Below, one piece after another: positions 8,613 to 17,858 of a DNA stretch of 64,000 bases (within the stretch, counting starts at the first letter, position 1; each line of letters begins with the position of its first letter). A program made the translations under genes and the position numbers. The DNA is taken from the NCBI GenBank assembly GCA_002337145.1, contig DDFK01000002.1, positions 1,778,748 to 1,842,747 on the forward strand, read 5' to 3'. The notes under the pieces are model-generated. The model ran no database searches. It saw only the letters and a program-made list of their open reading frames with translations, and was not told the origin of the DNA. This DNA is from Chitinophagaceae bacterium UBA1930 (GTDB lineage: Bacteria; Bacteroidota; Bacteroidia; Chitinophagales; Chitinophagaceae).

Positions 8613-9047
8613 ATGGATGTTTATAGTAAAAAAGTGGAGATCAGGTGGAGCGACCTTGATCCCAACTTTCATTTAAGGCACAGTGTTTATTACGATTGGG
8701 GTGCCTATACACGTATCAGCTTTTTGAACGAAAACGGGCTTACGCCGCAACTGATGATACAGCACCATATTGGCCCCATCATCTTTAGGGAAGAATGCGT
8801 ATTTAAAAGGGAGATACAGTTTGGCGATACCGTTGAAGTATTCCTGAAACTGGCCAAGAGTACCAAAGATGCTGCCCGGTGGACGATGATACATGAAGTA
8901 TGGAAAAACACCGATACATTGAGTGCCGTTATAACCATTGACGGTGCATGGATCGATACACAGATCCGCAAACTGGCCATACCACCACCTATGTTTGCAG
9001 ATAAGATGCACCTGCTACCCAAAACAGAAAATTTTGAATTGGTTTAA
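8613..9047 (+). CDS. Acyl-CoA thioesterase, hotdog fold (4HBT family)
   Basis: A 144-residue single hotdog domain, the usual length of YbgC/FcbC-like acyl-CoA thioesterases. The N-terminal strand and loop RWSDLDPNFHLRHSVYYDW correspond to the active-site segment, where an Asp and nearby His face the thioester. FGDTVEVFLKL and ARWTMIHEVWK are the central beta strands. The acyl substrate is unknown. The S9 peptidase starts 53 bp downstream on the same strand, so the two may be cotranscribed, although no functional link is apparent. Confidence 0.85.
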   Translation: MDVYSKKVEIRWSDLDPNFHLRHSVYYDWGAYTRISFLNENGLTPQLMIQHHIGPIIFREECVFKREIQFGDTVEVFLKLAKSTKDAARWTMIHEVWKNTDTLSAVITIDGAWIDTQIRKLAIPPPMFADKMHLLPKTENFELV

Positions 9048-9100
9048 ATACAACCTTGAACAATTAGACCTGAAACTTTCAACTTACAAAAACAATACAG

Positions 9101-11017
9101 ATGAAAAAATTATGCTTGCTTGTTGGTGCCGGTATGCTATGCATGGCAACCAATGCCCAAAATAAATTAACGCCAGAGAAGCTTTGGCAACTGGGAAGGG
9201 TATCTGCCCTTGGCCTAACCAAAGACAAACAGTTTGTGCTGTACAGTGTTGCCATACCCAATATGGATGAGAACAAGAGCAAAAGAAAGAGTTATAAAAT
9301 GCCTGTTGGCGGTGGCGATGCCATTGAAGTAAGCAATGCCGATAGCTTGATGGAGAACGAAAAAATATCTGCCGATGGTAAATACATTATCAGCAGCAAC
9401 GAAGTGCAGGTAAAAAATGTAAAGGGATCCGATATTTATAAAGACCTGCCGAAAAGCAATGCCTATGTATTTATTTCTTTGAATTACCGCCACTGGGACA
9501 CTTGGGAAGATGGCAAATTCGGCCATGTGTTTGTTGCACCTTATGCAAACGGCAAAGCTGGCGAAGGCAAAGACATTATGCCCAACGAGCCTTACGATTG
9601 TCCACAGAAACCTTTTGGTGGCGATGAAGATTTTGTATGGAACCCCGATGGTAAGCATGTGGTGTACGTTGCCAAAAAAAGTTTCGGTACTGCTTATGCC
9701 GTAAGCACCAATACCGATTTATACGAATATGATGTAGAAAAAGGCACTACGCGTAACCTTACAGAAAGCAACAAAGGCTACGACATCAGTCCACGCTTCA
9801 ACAAGCAAGGTCAACTGGCCTGGCTGCAAATGAAACGCGATGGCTATGAAGCCGACAAGCAGGACATTGTAGTAATGGTAAACGACAAAACCGTGGTTAA
9901 CCTTACCCGCTTACGTGATGACATTCATGTGGAAAGCTTTACCTGGAGCGAGGACGGTAAGAATATCTACTTTACTGCACCCATTAACGGCACACTGCAA
10001 CTGTTTAAAGTAAACAATATTGGTATGCTCATGGTGGTACCTACCATTACCCAAATTACCAAAGGCGATTTTGATGTGGCCGGCATTGTTGGCGAAGCAA
10101 ACAACAAACTCATTGTATCAAGAACAGATTTCAACCATGCTGCCGAACTCTATTCCGTTGACGTGGCCAATGGTAACATGCAACAACTCACACATGTAAA
10201 CGATGCAGCTTACAGCAATCTTGGTGCATGCAAAAACGAAAGGAAATTCGTTACCACTACCGATGGCAAACAGATGCTGGTATGGGTGGTATATCCACCC
10301 AACTTTGATGCCACCAAAAAATACCCAACATTATTGTATTGCCAGGGCGGGCCACAATCGCCGCTTACACAGTTCTACTCCTTCCGTTGGAACTTTCAAT
10401 TGATGGCTTCACAAGGCTATATCGTTGTGGCACCATGCCGCCGTGGCATGCCCGGCTTTGGCACCAAATGGAATGAACAGATCAGTAAGGACTGGGGCGG
10501 GCAAGTAATTAAAGATTACCTCAGTGCCATCGATGCTATAAGTAAGGAAAGCTATGTGGACAAAACCCGCAGGGGCTGCGTAGGTGCTAGCTTTGGCGGC
10601 TACTCCGTATTTGCCTTGGAAGGTCTGCATGAAGGCCGTTTCAAGACATTCATTGCACACGATGGTGTGTTCGATTTCAGGAGCATGTATGGCACAACAG
10701 ACGAAATGTTTTTTGAGAATTGGGAAAAAGGCGGCGCCTATTGGGAAAAGAACAATGCCGTGGCACAACGTTCCTTCAGCCAAAGCCCCAGCAACATGGT
10801 AGATAAATGGAACACGCCCATCTTCATTATACAAGGTGGCAAAGATTACCGTGTGCCTATTGAGCAAGGCCAGGGTGCATTCCAGGCTGCACAGTTAAAA
10901 GGCATCAAAAGCAAGTTCCTGTACCTGCCCGATGAAAACCATTGGGTGTTAAGTGCACAGAATGCATTGGTTTGGCAAAGGGAATTTTATAGTTGGCTGG
11001 ATGAGACCTTGAAGTAA
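9101..11017 (+). CDS. Exported S9-family serine peptidase (acyl-peptidase/DPP type)
   Basis: A 638-residue exported peptidase. Residues 1-19 are a signal peptide ending TNAQ. A seven-bladed beta-propeller-like region (about 30-380) contains WD40/TolB-style strands such as VWNPDGKHVVYVAKK and FTWSEDGKNIYFTAP. The C-terminal alpha/beta-hydrolase domain (about 390-638) has the nucleophile elbow GASFGGY with Ser497, an Asp in GGKDYRVP and the catalytic His in DENHWVLS, so the triad is intact. S9 enzymes release di- or tripeptides or acyl-amino acids; a periplasmic role in peptide breakdown for amino-acid supply is inferred. Confidence 0.93.
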   Translation: MKKLCLLVGAGMLCMATNAQNKLTPEKLWQLGRVSALGLTKDKQFVLYSVAIPNMDENKSKRKSYKMPVGGGDAIEVSNADSLMENEKISADGKYIISSNEVQVKNVKGSDIYKDLPKSNAYVFISLNYRHWDTWEDGKFGHVFVAPYANGKAGEGKDIMPNEPYDCPQKPFGGDEDFVWNPDGKHVVYVAKKSFGTAYAVSTNTDLYEYDVEKGTTRNLTESNKGYDISPRFNKQGQLAWLQMKRDGYEADKQDIVVMVNDKTVVNLTRLRDDIHVESFTWSEDGKNIYFTAPINGTLQLFKVNNIGMLMVVPTITQITKGDFDVAGIVGEANNKLIVSRTDFNHAAELYSVDVANGNMQQLTHVNDAAYSNLGACKNERKFVTTTDGKQMLVWVVYPPNFDATKKYPTLLYCQGGPQSPLTQFYSFRWNFQLMASQGYIVVAPCRRGMPGFGTKWNEQISKDWGGQVIKDYLSAIDAISKESYVDKTRRGCVGASFGGYSVFALEGLHEGRFKTFIAHDGVFDFRSMYGTTDEMFFENWEKGGAYWEKNNAVAQRSFSQSPSNMVDKWNTPIFIIQGGKDYRVPIEQGQGAFQAAQLKGIKSKFLYLPDENHWVLSAQNALVWQREFYSWLDETLK

Positions 11018-11031
11018 TTTTTTTGTGTTAC

Positions 11032-11073
11032 CAACTGCAGTGCATACATGTACTGCAGTTGCGTCGCACCCAT
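11032..11073. repeat. 10-bp hairpin followed by GCGTCGCACCCAT word
   Basis: CAACTGCAGT (11032-11041) and ACTGCAGTTG (11052-11061) form a perfect 10-bp stem with a 10-base loop just after the peptidase gene. The right arm runs straight into GCGTCGCACCCAT (11061-11073), a partial copy of the word also seen at 6941 and 25699. There is no T-run after the stem, so it is a weak terminator candidate at best. Confidence 0.5.
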
Positions 11074-11124
11074 GGGCGGTTGAATGCAACTGGGCAATTG
11101 TTTTATGTTATTTTTCGATAAGCT

Positions 11125-11676
11125 ATGATGCGTATTTATCTTCCCATATTGTTAGCAACAATTTTATCTTGTCAAACCAAAGTACAAACCAGTATGGCAG
11201 CACCTGCTAAAGAATCATTGACAGATAAAGCAAAACGTCTAGCTTCAAAATACAATCTAACACAAACCGGGTTCGATACCGAATGCATTTATTCTAAAGG
11301 TGACCTCACAAAAGTGTTATCAACAATTTTAAAAGACCTTTTACCAGAAGAACAATTTCAAATCACCGAAACTATTTCCGCTGATGGCAAGCAGTATGTT
11401 GCAGCAGTGAAACACAACAATGAGCAAATAATTGAAATTGTTGCAGATACCCACGCTGATTTTTTACCGGATACTTTTAGTTATTTACTGGAATCCATAC
11501 CCAAAAAAATGGGTAGTGATAAACGATTTTTCATGGTTAACCCACGTCTACTCGGGCAAGATGTTTTGTATTTCTGCGGAACGGAAACCAACCTGAAAGC
11601 TGCGAAGAAAGAAGGGCTACCCTTAATTTATTCAGGCGAAGACTTTATGGAGATGGATATCAGTGAATTTGAATAA
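11125..11676 (+). CDS. Predicted lipoprotein of unknown function
   Basis: A 183-residue protein I do not recognise. It starts MMRIYLPILLATILSCQTK, a short hydrophobic leader with lipobox LATILSC, so the Cys near residue 16 would be lipidated and the protein anchored in a membrane facing the periplasm. The mature part is soluble alpha/beta with many charged residues; its second half (KNNEQ-like to DISEFE) reads like a small globular domain. There are no catalytic motifs. The second Met (11128) is an equally good start. A gap of about 250 bp separates it from the dioxygenase gene. Confidence 0.75.
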   Translation: MMRIYLPILLATILSCQTKVQTSMAAPAKESLTDKAKRLASKYNLTQTGFDTECIYSKGDLTKVLSTILKDLLPEEQFQITETISADGKQYVAAVKHNNEQIIEIVADTHADFLPDTFSYLLESIPKKMGSDKRFFMVNPRLLGQDVLYFCGTETNLKAAKKEGLPLIYSGEDFMEMDISEFE

Positions 11677-11930
11677 TTGCTGTTTTATTGATTTTTAGCA
11701 GTAGTTCCAAGAAACTTAATTTGCACTTTTTCACCAGCCTGATGGGGATTACAAACTTTAAACAATGTATTGTAAATAATAATTGCAACTTCCAAATCAA
11801 TACTTGCTTATTATTCCATGAATACACAATTTAAATAAAATACCAAAAAAAGCATTTGTTTATGCTACCATTTAAGTAGCTTACTTTCATTAATTTGTTG
11901 TATCCATTAACCTTCTACAATCTGGATAGC

Positions 11931-12932
11931 ATGAGCAACAAAAACCTACACAGACGCAAGTTTTTAAACCAGTTAAGTTTAACACTTGGCACAGGTATCA
12001 TTTCTTCCAGCTTTTCTATTCCGCCAACAAGCAACAACAGCAATGAATGCAAAGCAATTCCTATTGTGGAACTCGGTCCTTATGCCGTAATGAAATACAG
12101 AAAACAAGCAGACCATGATATTGACCTTACACAGATTGACGGAAATGCTGGCGTTGCAATTGGACAAATCATAACGGTATTTGGCAAGATAACCGATAAA
12201 GACTGCAACCCGATACCTGCTGCCGTAGTAGAAATATGGTCGGCCAACCATTACGGCAAGTACCATCACGAATATGACAAAAGCGGATACAAAGATGACC
12301 CTAACTTTCAAGGTTGGGGACAGGCAATTACAAATGAACAAGGAGAGTATACATTCAAAACAATCTATCCCGCTCCTTATGGGGCAAGGACAAGGCATAT
12401 CCATTTCAAAGTTTCCAGAAGGGATTATCACGAACTTACCACACAACTATTTTTTGAAGGTGAAGAAAGAAACAAGAAAGACCCTATCTTGAAAATATTC
12501 ACACACGAAGAGCAGCAGCTTCTTATTAGACCGTTAGTAGATAAGGACAATTTAAAACAAGTGGAATTCAACCTTGTGTTGGATGAAGTTCAAAAAAATG
12601 GCTTGCCCGAAAAAGTGCTTAAAGAATATACGGGCAATTATATTTTACAAAATGCACCTTTTGATATGAAGAAGTTTATGAAAACAACCATGGGAATTGA
12701 AGTAAATAACTTCGACCTAAAGTTAACCCATAAACAACAACAGTTATTTATGACACTTTCATTTTACCCTACCGTTGAGCTTGTTTGGACTTCTAAAGAT
12801 GAGTTTCAATCCTGGTCGTTCAGTAACACTTATATAAGGTTTAGAAGGGATGACAATGGAAAAATTGCTGGCTTGAGGTTACATTTTAGCGAAGACGACT
12901 TTGTAGAAGGCATCAAGAAAAACAACAGTTAA
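11931..12932 (+). CDS. Exported intradiol ring-cleavage dioxygenase-like protein
   Basis: A 333-residue protein with a twin-arginine-type leader (HRRKFLNQLSLTLGTG). Residues of about 60-210 match the intradiol dioxygenase core: a beta-sandwich start (GKITDKDCNPIPAAVVEIW), then WSANHYGKYHHEYD, supplying the first Tyr, and YPAPYGARTRHIHFKV, holding the second Tyr and the His-x-His pair that ligate Fe(III) in protocatechuate and catechol dioxygenases. All four ligands therefore appear present. About 120 C-terminal residues have no assigned domain. An in-frame ATG at 11895 exists, but 11931 puts the RR pair near the N terminus as expected. Oxidation of aromatic diols outside the cytoplasm is inferred. 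Confidence 0.85.
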   Translation: MSNKNLHRRKFLNQLSLTLGTGIISSSFSIPPTSNNSNECKAIPIVELGPYAVMKYRKQADHDIDLTQIDGNAGVAIGQIITVFGKITDKDCNPIPAAVVEIWSANHYGKYHHEYDKSGYKDDPNFQGWGQAITNEQGEYTFKTIYPAPYGARTRHIHFKVSRRDYHELTTQLFFEGEERNKKDPILKIFTHEEQQLLIRPLVDKDNLKQVEFNLVLDEVQKNGLPEKVLKEYTGNYILQNAPFDMKKFMKTTMGIEVNNFDLKLTHKQQQLFMTLSFYPTVELVWTSKDEFQSWSFSNTYIRFRRDDNGKIAGLRLHFSEDDFVEGIKKNNS

Positions 12933-13055
12933 AAGCCTTAAAGAACAACGTCATTAAACAGATTGGGCAAGCAATGCAGAAAGGTTATACAAATTTTAGA
13001 AGTAAGCAATATTGAACAGTTGGCACAAGAATAATGTGACAAAAAACAGTTATAC

Positions 13056-13706
13056 CTATAATCTTGCCCCAAACAACAAACTCCCAATCCTAACCATTGT
13101 ACTACCCTCTTCTATCGCCATTCTATAATCGCCACTCATGCCCATGGAGAGCGTTTGGAATTGGGAATTTAAAACCTGGAATTTATCAAATATCGCTTTC
13201 AGTTGCTTAAACTCATTCCTCACCTTCTGTTCATCATCACTAAAGGAAGCCATACCCATCAAACCAACGATGCGGATGTTGTTCAGTTCATCCATGCCTT
13301 TTAGCTGCAACAGTTCCTGTTCATCAAAACCGAATTTGGTTTCTTCCTCTGCAATATGTACCTGCAACAAACAATCTATAACGCGGTTGTTTTTGATGGC
13401 CTGTTTATTGATTTCTTTTAGGAGATTAAAGCTATCAACACCATGTACCAAATGCACAAAAGGTGCAATGTATTTTACCTTGTTGCTTTGCAAGTGGCCA
13501 ATAAAATGCCAACGGATATCTTTGGGCAGCTTGGCTTCTTTATCTACCAGTTCCTGCACATAGTTCTCGCCAAAGTCACGCTGGCCAAGGTTGTACAATG
13601 CCTGTATGTCTTCCGCTGGTTTTATTTTGCTTACTGCAACAAGCGTTACTGCTTTGGGTTGCAGCTCTTGTATAATGGATTGGTAGGCTTGTGTGTTTAC
13701 GCTCAT
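13056..13706 (-). CDS. YggS/PROSC-family pyridoxal-phosphate homeostasis protein
   Basis: A 216-residue PLP-binding protein of the YggS family, a TIM-barrel like the N-terminal domain of alanine racemase that keeps free PLP in balance. AVSKIKPAEDIQALY carries the PLP lysine; RDFGENYVQEL, WHFIGHLQSNK and LSMGMSGDYRMAIEEGSTMVRIG are conserved family blocks. The frame extends to 13751, but MSVNTQAYQSI at 13706 gives the normal length. The segment coding FDKFQVLNSQFQTLSM uses DNA (13154-13186) that resembles the AATTCCAAATTCC repeat words found elsewhere, in a region where family members vary. Confidence 0.93.
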   Translation of the reverse strand: MSVNTQAYQSIIQELQPKAVTLVAVSKIKPAEDIQALYNLGQRDFGENYVQELVDKEAKLPKDIRWHFIGHLQSNKVKYIAPFVHLVHGVDSFNLLKEINKQAIKNNRVIDCLLQVHIAEEETKFGFDEQELLQLKGMDELNNIRIVGLMGMASFSDDEQKVRNEFKQLKAIFDKFQVLNSQFQTLSMGMSGDYRMAIEEGSTMVRIGSLLFGARL

Positions 13707-13796
13707 GGTTTTATTTGAATATGCTGTTTTAAGTAGGTTGTTGAAAAACAATAAGCCTGTTTCGCCTAGCCAGGATATATTCTTTGGCCGATGGGT

Positions 13797-13816
13797 GTCC
13801 CGATAGTTATCGGGAC
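13797..13816. repeat. GTCCCGATAGTTATCGGGAC palindrome
   Basis: A perfect 9+2+9 palindrome in the gap between the ABC permease 3' end and the yggS start. The core resembles GATAGCTATC at 6833-6842 inside the MITE-like element, so the two may belong to one dispersed palindrome family. There is no T-run beside it; it could still end the permease operon or serve as a protein-binding site. Confidence 0.55.
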
Positions 13817-13855
13817 CAATGCTGTTCGATCATGTACTGCTGTTAAGGTCATAAT

Positions 13856-15535
13856 TTATATGGCAATCTGGTACCACTTCAGGTTCTGCAGCCTTTTAAT
13901 GAGCAATAAACTGGCAAATGCCATTACAGGTGCCAACAGCCACAGCAACCATGGCAAGTTGGTTTTGATCAATAAGAAATGGATGCCGATGGTTACACCT
14001 ATTGCTATTAACTGAAGCATGGCTTTTAAAAACTTACCGCTTTGTTGCTGTGTGTTGGGCTGCCGTGAAAAAGGTAAATAATGTTCGGTCAAATTGGCCA
14101 CTACCAAAAAGCAGAACAGGTTGTTGAACAAGGCAAACAATGCATCGTCTATAATAGCAGTGCCCCATACATATAAGCAAACGCCAAACAACAATAGGAA
14201 TACCGGCATGAAAAACTTTACGAACAACGATTTCATCATGCCCGAAACAAGTTCGCCAGGCTTATAGACAGGCAGGCTATGGTACACCCAGGATGCCAAA
14301 TAATTTTCGTTGAATGCAACAATCATGATGCTTCCGCTAACCGTTAACATGGGTACATAAAAAAAGAAAAGATAGCTGGATGTGGTAGACAGGTATTGCC
14401 ATACGGTAGCAATATCCTTTCCGCTTTTAAACACAAAAATAAAAATGAACACGGGTATATAAGCCAAGCTGGGATAGAACTGCAGCTTGAAGCTCTTATC
14501 CCTGCCCGTCATTTTCCAGGTAACTTCAAAAGCACTTTTTTCGATAAGTGATGTGCAGGCAATGTTGGACAGTGTTTGTGACAACTGTTTCTTTCTTTGT
14601 TGCACAACAACAACCGCAACTGTTTGTTTAATGCCATCGCCGGCATTCATGGCTGCCAGCTTTTTGGCAAATGATGGTGCCAGGTATTTGTTCATTGCCC
14701 AAAAGGTAAACGTGGGCACAATCAATGCAAGGCCAATCATTGACAGATGCATTGCATCGAACTGCAGGTTATGAAAAGCTTCTATGGTCAATGCCATCCA
14801 TACAGGTGGCAAGCAATAGGAGTACCAATGCAGTTCAAAAGCCTGTGTGAGCTGACTCAGGTTGATCATTCGGGGAAGTATCTGGAAACCTACCGTGAAC
14901 AGCACCGTCATCAGTATCTGGAAATAGGTAACAATGTCCTTTACTTTTTCTTCGCTGCTGAACCGGATGATAAGCAGGTACAGTAGATAAGTAAGGAACA
15001 CGGCCAGCAATACGGTAAGCAATGTTGTTACAATCATTACGAGCCCCGCAATGGCCCCGTATTTAAAAAATGCCAGTCCAATGGGAAAGATGGCAATAGC
15101 AATAGTGAACTGCAACAGGTAAACCAGTATATGCACCAGCCTTGCCATGAAAAGCGTTTTACTGCTTACCGGCTTGGGAAGTATCACCTGGTTATCTGTT
15201 GTATCGAGCAATACAGTTGAAAAATCGGTAATCAATGTCATTGACATCATGAACAGTACATAACTATGTATCAGTATCATGCCCAATACAAGCGAGGGTA
15301 TGGCAAAAAGCACCGCACCAATAAAGATGCCCATCAACGCATAAAAAAACAAGATGCTGTTTAAGTGGTTGGCATTTTCTTTTTGCTGCTGTTTCTGCTT
15401 CCAGTTCATGTACACACGGCGTTTGTCCATGGTCAGCTTGGTTTCCACAATGGTCATCATGCGGCTGAAATCTATACCCTGACTGGTGAATAGCCTCCTG
15501 CACAAGTAAACAAGTTTCAATAATAATTTATCCAT
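13856..15535 (-). CDS. ABC transporter permease (exporter type)
   Basis: A 559-residue integral membrane protein with roughly ten to twelve hydrophobic helices in two halves, separated by a soluble segment near residues 280-350 (AMNAGDGIKQTVAVVVVQQRKK). The N terminus is cytoplasmic and basic. It lies 40 bp downstream of an ABC ATPase gene on the same strand, so the two make one export system. Similar large permeases occur in Bacteroidota beside CcmA-like ATPases, with unknown cargo; nothing here names the substrate. Confidence 0.88.
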   Translation of the reverse strand: MDKLLLKLVYLCRRLFTSQGIDFSRMMTIVETKLTMDKRRVYMNWKQKQQQKENANHLNSILFFYALMGIFIGAVLFAIPSLVLGMILIHSYVLFMMSMTLITDFSTVLLDTTDNQVILPKPVSSKTLFMARLVHILVYLLQFTIAIAIFPIGLAFFKYGAIAGLVMIVTTLLTVLLAVFLTYLLYLLIIRFSSEEKVKDIVTYFQILMTVLFTVGFQILPRMINLSQLTQAFELHWYSYCLPPVWMALTIEAFHNLQFDAMHLSMIGLALIVPTFTFWAMNKYLAPSFAKKLAAMNAGDGIKQTVAVVVVQQRKKQLSQTLSNIACTSLIEKSAFEVTWKMTGRDKSFKLQFYPSLAYIPVFIFIFVFKSGKDIATVWQYLSTTSSYLFFFYVPMLTVSGSIMIVAFNENYLASWVYHSLPVYKPGELVSGMMKSLFVKFFMPVFLLLFGVCLYVWGTAIIDDALFALFNNLFCFLVVANLTEHYLPFSRQPNTQQQSGKFLKAMLQLIAIGVTIGIHFLLIKTNLPWLLWLLAPVMAFASLLLIKRLQNLKWYQIAI

Positions 15536-15575
15536 ACAAGCATGTATTTATTCAAAACGGCAATAGCCAATCCAG

Positions 15576-16346
15576 TTAATTTTTTAGGATGTCCACAAAA
15601 TCATGGGCAGTGCTTTCATAGCCCGAATCGCCTGTAAGGGCCGTAAAGATGTTTTCCAGCGAGCCCTTGTGTGCTTCGGATTTCAACGATTCAAAAGTGC
15701 CATCGGCAATTACTTCGCCTTTGTTGATGATCACGATGCGGTCGCTGATCTTCTCTACCACATCCATTATATGCGATGAATAAAAAATGGTTTTGCCTGC
15801 CTGTTTCAACTGGGCAAGTATTTCCTTTACCAGTATCACGGCATTGGCATCGAGACCGCTTAAGGGTTCATCCAAAAAAATAATCTCCGGGTTATGCATC
15901 AGGCCCGAAATCAGCAGTACTTTTTGCTTCATGCCTTTGCTGAAGCCGTTCATACGCATATCGGCCTTATCGGCCAGTTCAAAAAGCCTTAATAAATCCA
16001 TGCCTTTTTTATAGATGGTGGCTTCATCCAACTGGTACAGTTTGCCTACAAAATCCAGGTATTCATTGGGCGTAAGCACTTCGTACAAAGCAGCCTGTTC
16101 GGGTATGTAACCAATACGTTGTTTTATCTCCAATGGGTTCTTGCGTACATCCATTCCAAGCACGGTTGCTTCGCCTTCAAAATCGCCAATGATGCCTGTA
16201 AGTATTTTAATGGTAGTGCTTTTGCCCGCACCGTTTGGCCCAATGTAGCCAATGATTTCACCTGCTGAAAACTGCAAATCGATACCCTTCAAAACATAGT
16301 TGCCACTGTATTGTTTCTTAAGCTGGTTCAGTTGTATAATGCTCAT
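15576..16346 (-). CDS. ABC transporter ATP-binding protein
   Basis: A 256-residue nucleotide-binding domain of the CcmA/NatA type. Walker A is GPNGAGKSTT (near 37-46), followed by a Q-loop (RIGYIPEQ), the signature-region FSKGMKQKV (a divergent LSGGQ-like element), Walker B EIIFLDEPLSGLD, and the switch histidine in FYSSHIMDVVEK. It drives the permease encoded 40 bp downstream. Cargo unknown. The signature SKGMKQK is common in this subfamily, so it is not a defect. Confidence 0.95.
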   Translation of the reverse strand: MSIIQLNQLKKQYSGNYVLKGIDLQFSAGEIIGYIGPNGAGKSTTIKILTGIIGDFEGEATVLGMDVRKNPLEIKQRIGYIPEQAALYEVLTPNEYLDFVGKLYQLDEATIYKKGMDLLRLFELADKADMRMNGFSKGMKQKVLLISGLMHNPEIIFLDEPLSGLDANAVILVKEILAQLKQAGKTIFYSSHIMDVVEKISDRIVIINKGEVIADGTFESLKSEAHKGSLENIFTALTGDSGYESTAHDFVDILKN

Positions 16347-16489
16347 GGATGTACTGTTATTTGGGGTGAAAATACTGCAATCTTGCTTAACACCTTGTTG
16401 GTGGTTTTAATCTCAACAGCAGTTACCAATCGTTTAAAATAATTTGATTGATACAGTGTTTAAACTTTTACCACGAGGTACTGGTACAC

Positions 16490-16523
16490 AAAACAAAACC
16501 CCGAACCAATAAACAGTCCGGGG
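16490..16523 (-). terminator. Rho-independent terminator of the acyl-CoA dehydrogenase gene
   Basis: On the minus strand CCCCGGA (16523-16517) pairs with TTCGGGG (16505-16499, using G-T pairs) around a 10-11 base loop and is followed by TTTTGTTTTG. It begins about 45 bp after the dehydrogenase stop. Confidence 0.65.
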
Positions 16524-16566
16524 CCTTTGTAACTTGAATCTTGTATCGCCTGATTGGCTTGTTTAC

Positions 16567-17721
16567 TTATTTCAAAATGCTTCTGCCAATTACAATCCGT
16601 TGTACTTCACTGGTACCTTCATATATCTGTGTAATCTTGGCATCACGCATCAAACGCTCTACATGGTATTCTTTTACAAAACCATAACCGCCATGTATCT
16701 GTACTGCTTCAACCGTAACCCACATAGCAGTTTCGCTGGCAAATACTTTAGCCATGCTACTACTTAAAGTATAGTCAAGTCCATTATCTTTTTCCCAGGC
16801 AGCTTTTAAGCAAAGTAAACGAGCGGCTTCAATCTTGGTTGCCATATCGGCCAGTTTAAACTGTATAGCTTGATGCTGCGAAATCTCCTTACCAAAAGCC
16901 TTTCTTGTTTTTGAATATTTCAGTGCCAGTTCATACGCACCACTTGCAATACCCAATGCCTGCGATGCAATGCCTATACGGCCGCCAGCCAAAGTCTTCA
17001 TAGCAAAAGTAAAACCGAAACCATCTGCACCAATCCTGTTTTGCTTGGGCACTTTAACATCGTTGAACATTATGGTATGTGTATCGCTGCCACGTATGCC
17101 CAGTTTGTTTTCCTTGGCTGCAACGGTAACACCTGGCCAGTGTTTTTCAACAATCAAACAGTTAATGCCCTTACTGCCCTTACTAACATCGGTCTGTGCC
17201 ATTACTAGGTAAACAGATGCTGAAGACCCATTGGTAATCCAGTTTTTGGTACCGTTCAGCAAATAATAATCGCCCATGTCTTCGGCTTTGGTCTGCTGGC
17301 TGGTTGCATCGCTACCCGCTTCAGGTTCGCTCAATAAAAACGCACCCAAGTACAGTTCGCCATCTTTCTTGCCTTGTGCAATGGGGGTCAGGTATTTTTC
17401 TTTTTGTTCTTCCGATCCGTACGACTGCAAGCCATAGCAAACCAGGCTATTGTTCACGCTCATGCACACGCTAACGCTTGCATCTATCTTGCTGATTTCT
17501 TCCATTGCCAATACATAACTGACGGTGTCCATACCGCTACCGCCGTACTCAGGTTTTACCATCATGCCCATAAAACCAAGGTCGGCCAATTGCGAAATCT
17601 GTTCCTTTGGAAAACGCTGGTGTTCGTCCCTGTCAATAACACCGGGTAAACATTCATTCACAGCAAAGTCACGGGCTGCTTTCTGTATCATTATATGCTC
17701 TTCGCTTAATTGAAACTGCAT
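16567..17721 (-). CDS. Acyl-CoA dehydrogenase (short-chain type)
   Basis: A 384-residue FAD flavoprotein that makes 2-enoyl-CoA from acyl-CoA in beta-oxidation or branched-chain amino-acid breakdown. The N-terminal helical domain is followed by the FAD motif LSEPEAGSDATSQQT, WITNGSSASVYLVMAQT (flavin-binding beta domain) and the C-terminal helical domain. The catalytic Glu is in IYEGTSEVQRIVI, the position used by short-chain and butyryl-CoA dehydrogenases. Length is typical. The gene has its own promoter with a small dyad between the -33 and -7 positions, and a terminator, so it is probably a single-gene unit. Chain-length preference cannot be read from the sequence. Confidence 0.96.
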   Translation of the reverse strand: MQFQLSEEHIMIQKAARDFAVNECLPGVIDRDEHQRFPKEQISQLADLGFMGMMVKPEYGGSGMDTVSYVLAMEEISKIDASVSVCMSVNNSLVCYGLQSYGSEEQKEKYLTPIAQGKKDGELYLGAFLLSEPEAGSDATSQQTKAEDMGDYYLLNGTKNWITNGSSASVYLVMAQTDVSKGSKGINCLIVEKHWPGVTVAAKENKLGIRGSDTHTIMFNDVKVPKQNRIGADGFGFTFAMKTLAGGRIGIASQALGIASGAYELALKYSKTRKAFGKEISQHQAIQFKLADMATKIEAARLLCLKAAWEKDNGLDYTLSSSMAKVFASETAMWVTVEAVQIHGGYGFVKEYHVERLMRDAKITQIYEGTSEVQRIVIGRSILK

Positions 17722-17741
17722 GGGTATGTTTTTTAGTGCCG

Positions 17742-17766
17742 CAAAAATAGGCTAACAGGTGTTAGC
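17742..17766 (-). promoter_or_regulatory. Candidate promoter and operator for the acyl-CoA dehydrogenase
   Basis: The minus strand carries TATTTTTG (17749-17742), a perfect TAnnTTTG -7 box, 20 bp before the start codon. Just upstream, between the -7 and -33 positions, GCTAAC (17751-17756) and GTTAGC (17761-17766) form a 6-bp dyad with a 4-base gap, where a repressor would block RNA polymerase. The -33 element is poor. Confidence 0.45.
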
Positions 17767-17858
17767 TTGATAATTTGTGGAAGAAATATTTTTGCAACCG
17801 TTTAAAGATACATCATTGCTACTGTTGCCCAACGGTTGGTACGGAACAGTTGCATATA

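Noticed and set aside
11025..11210. Small ORF after the S9 peptidase
   Set aside because: It spans a hairpin and repeat word and overlaps the lipoprotein start; no conserved features.
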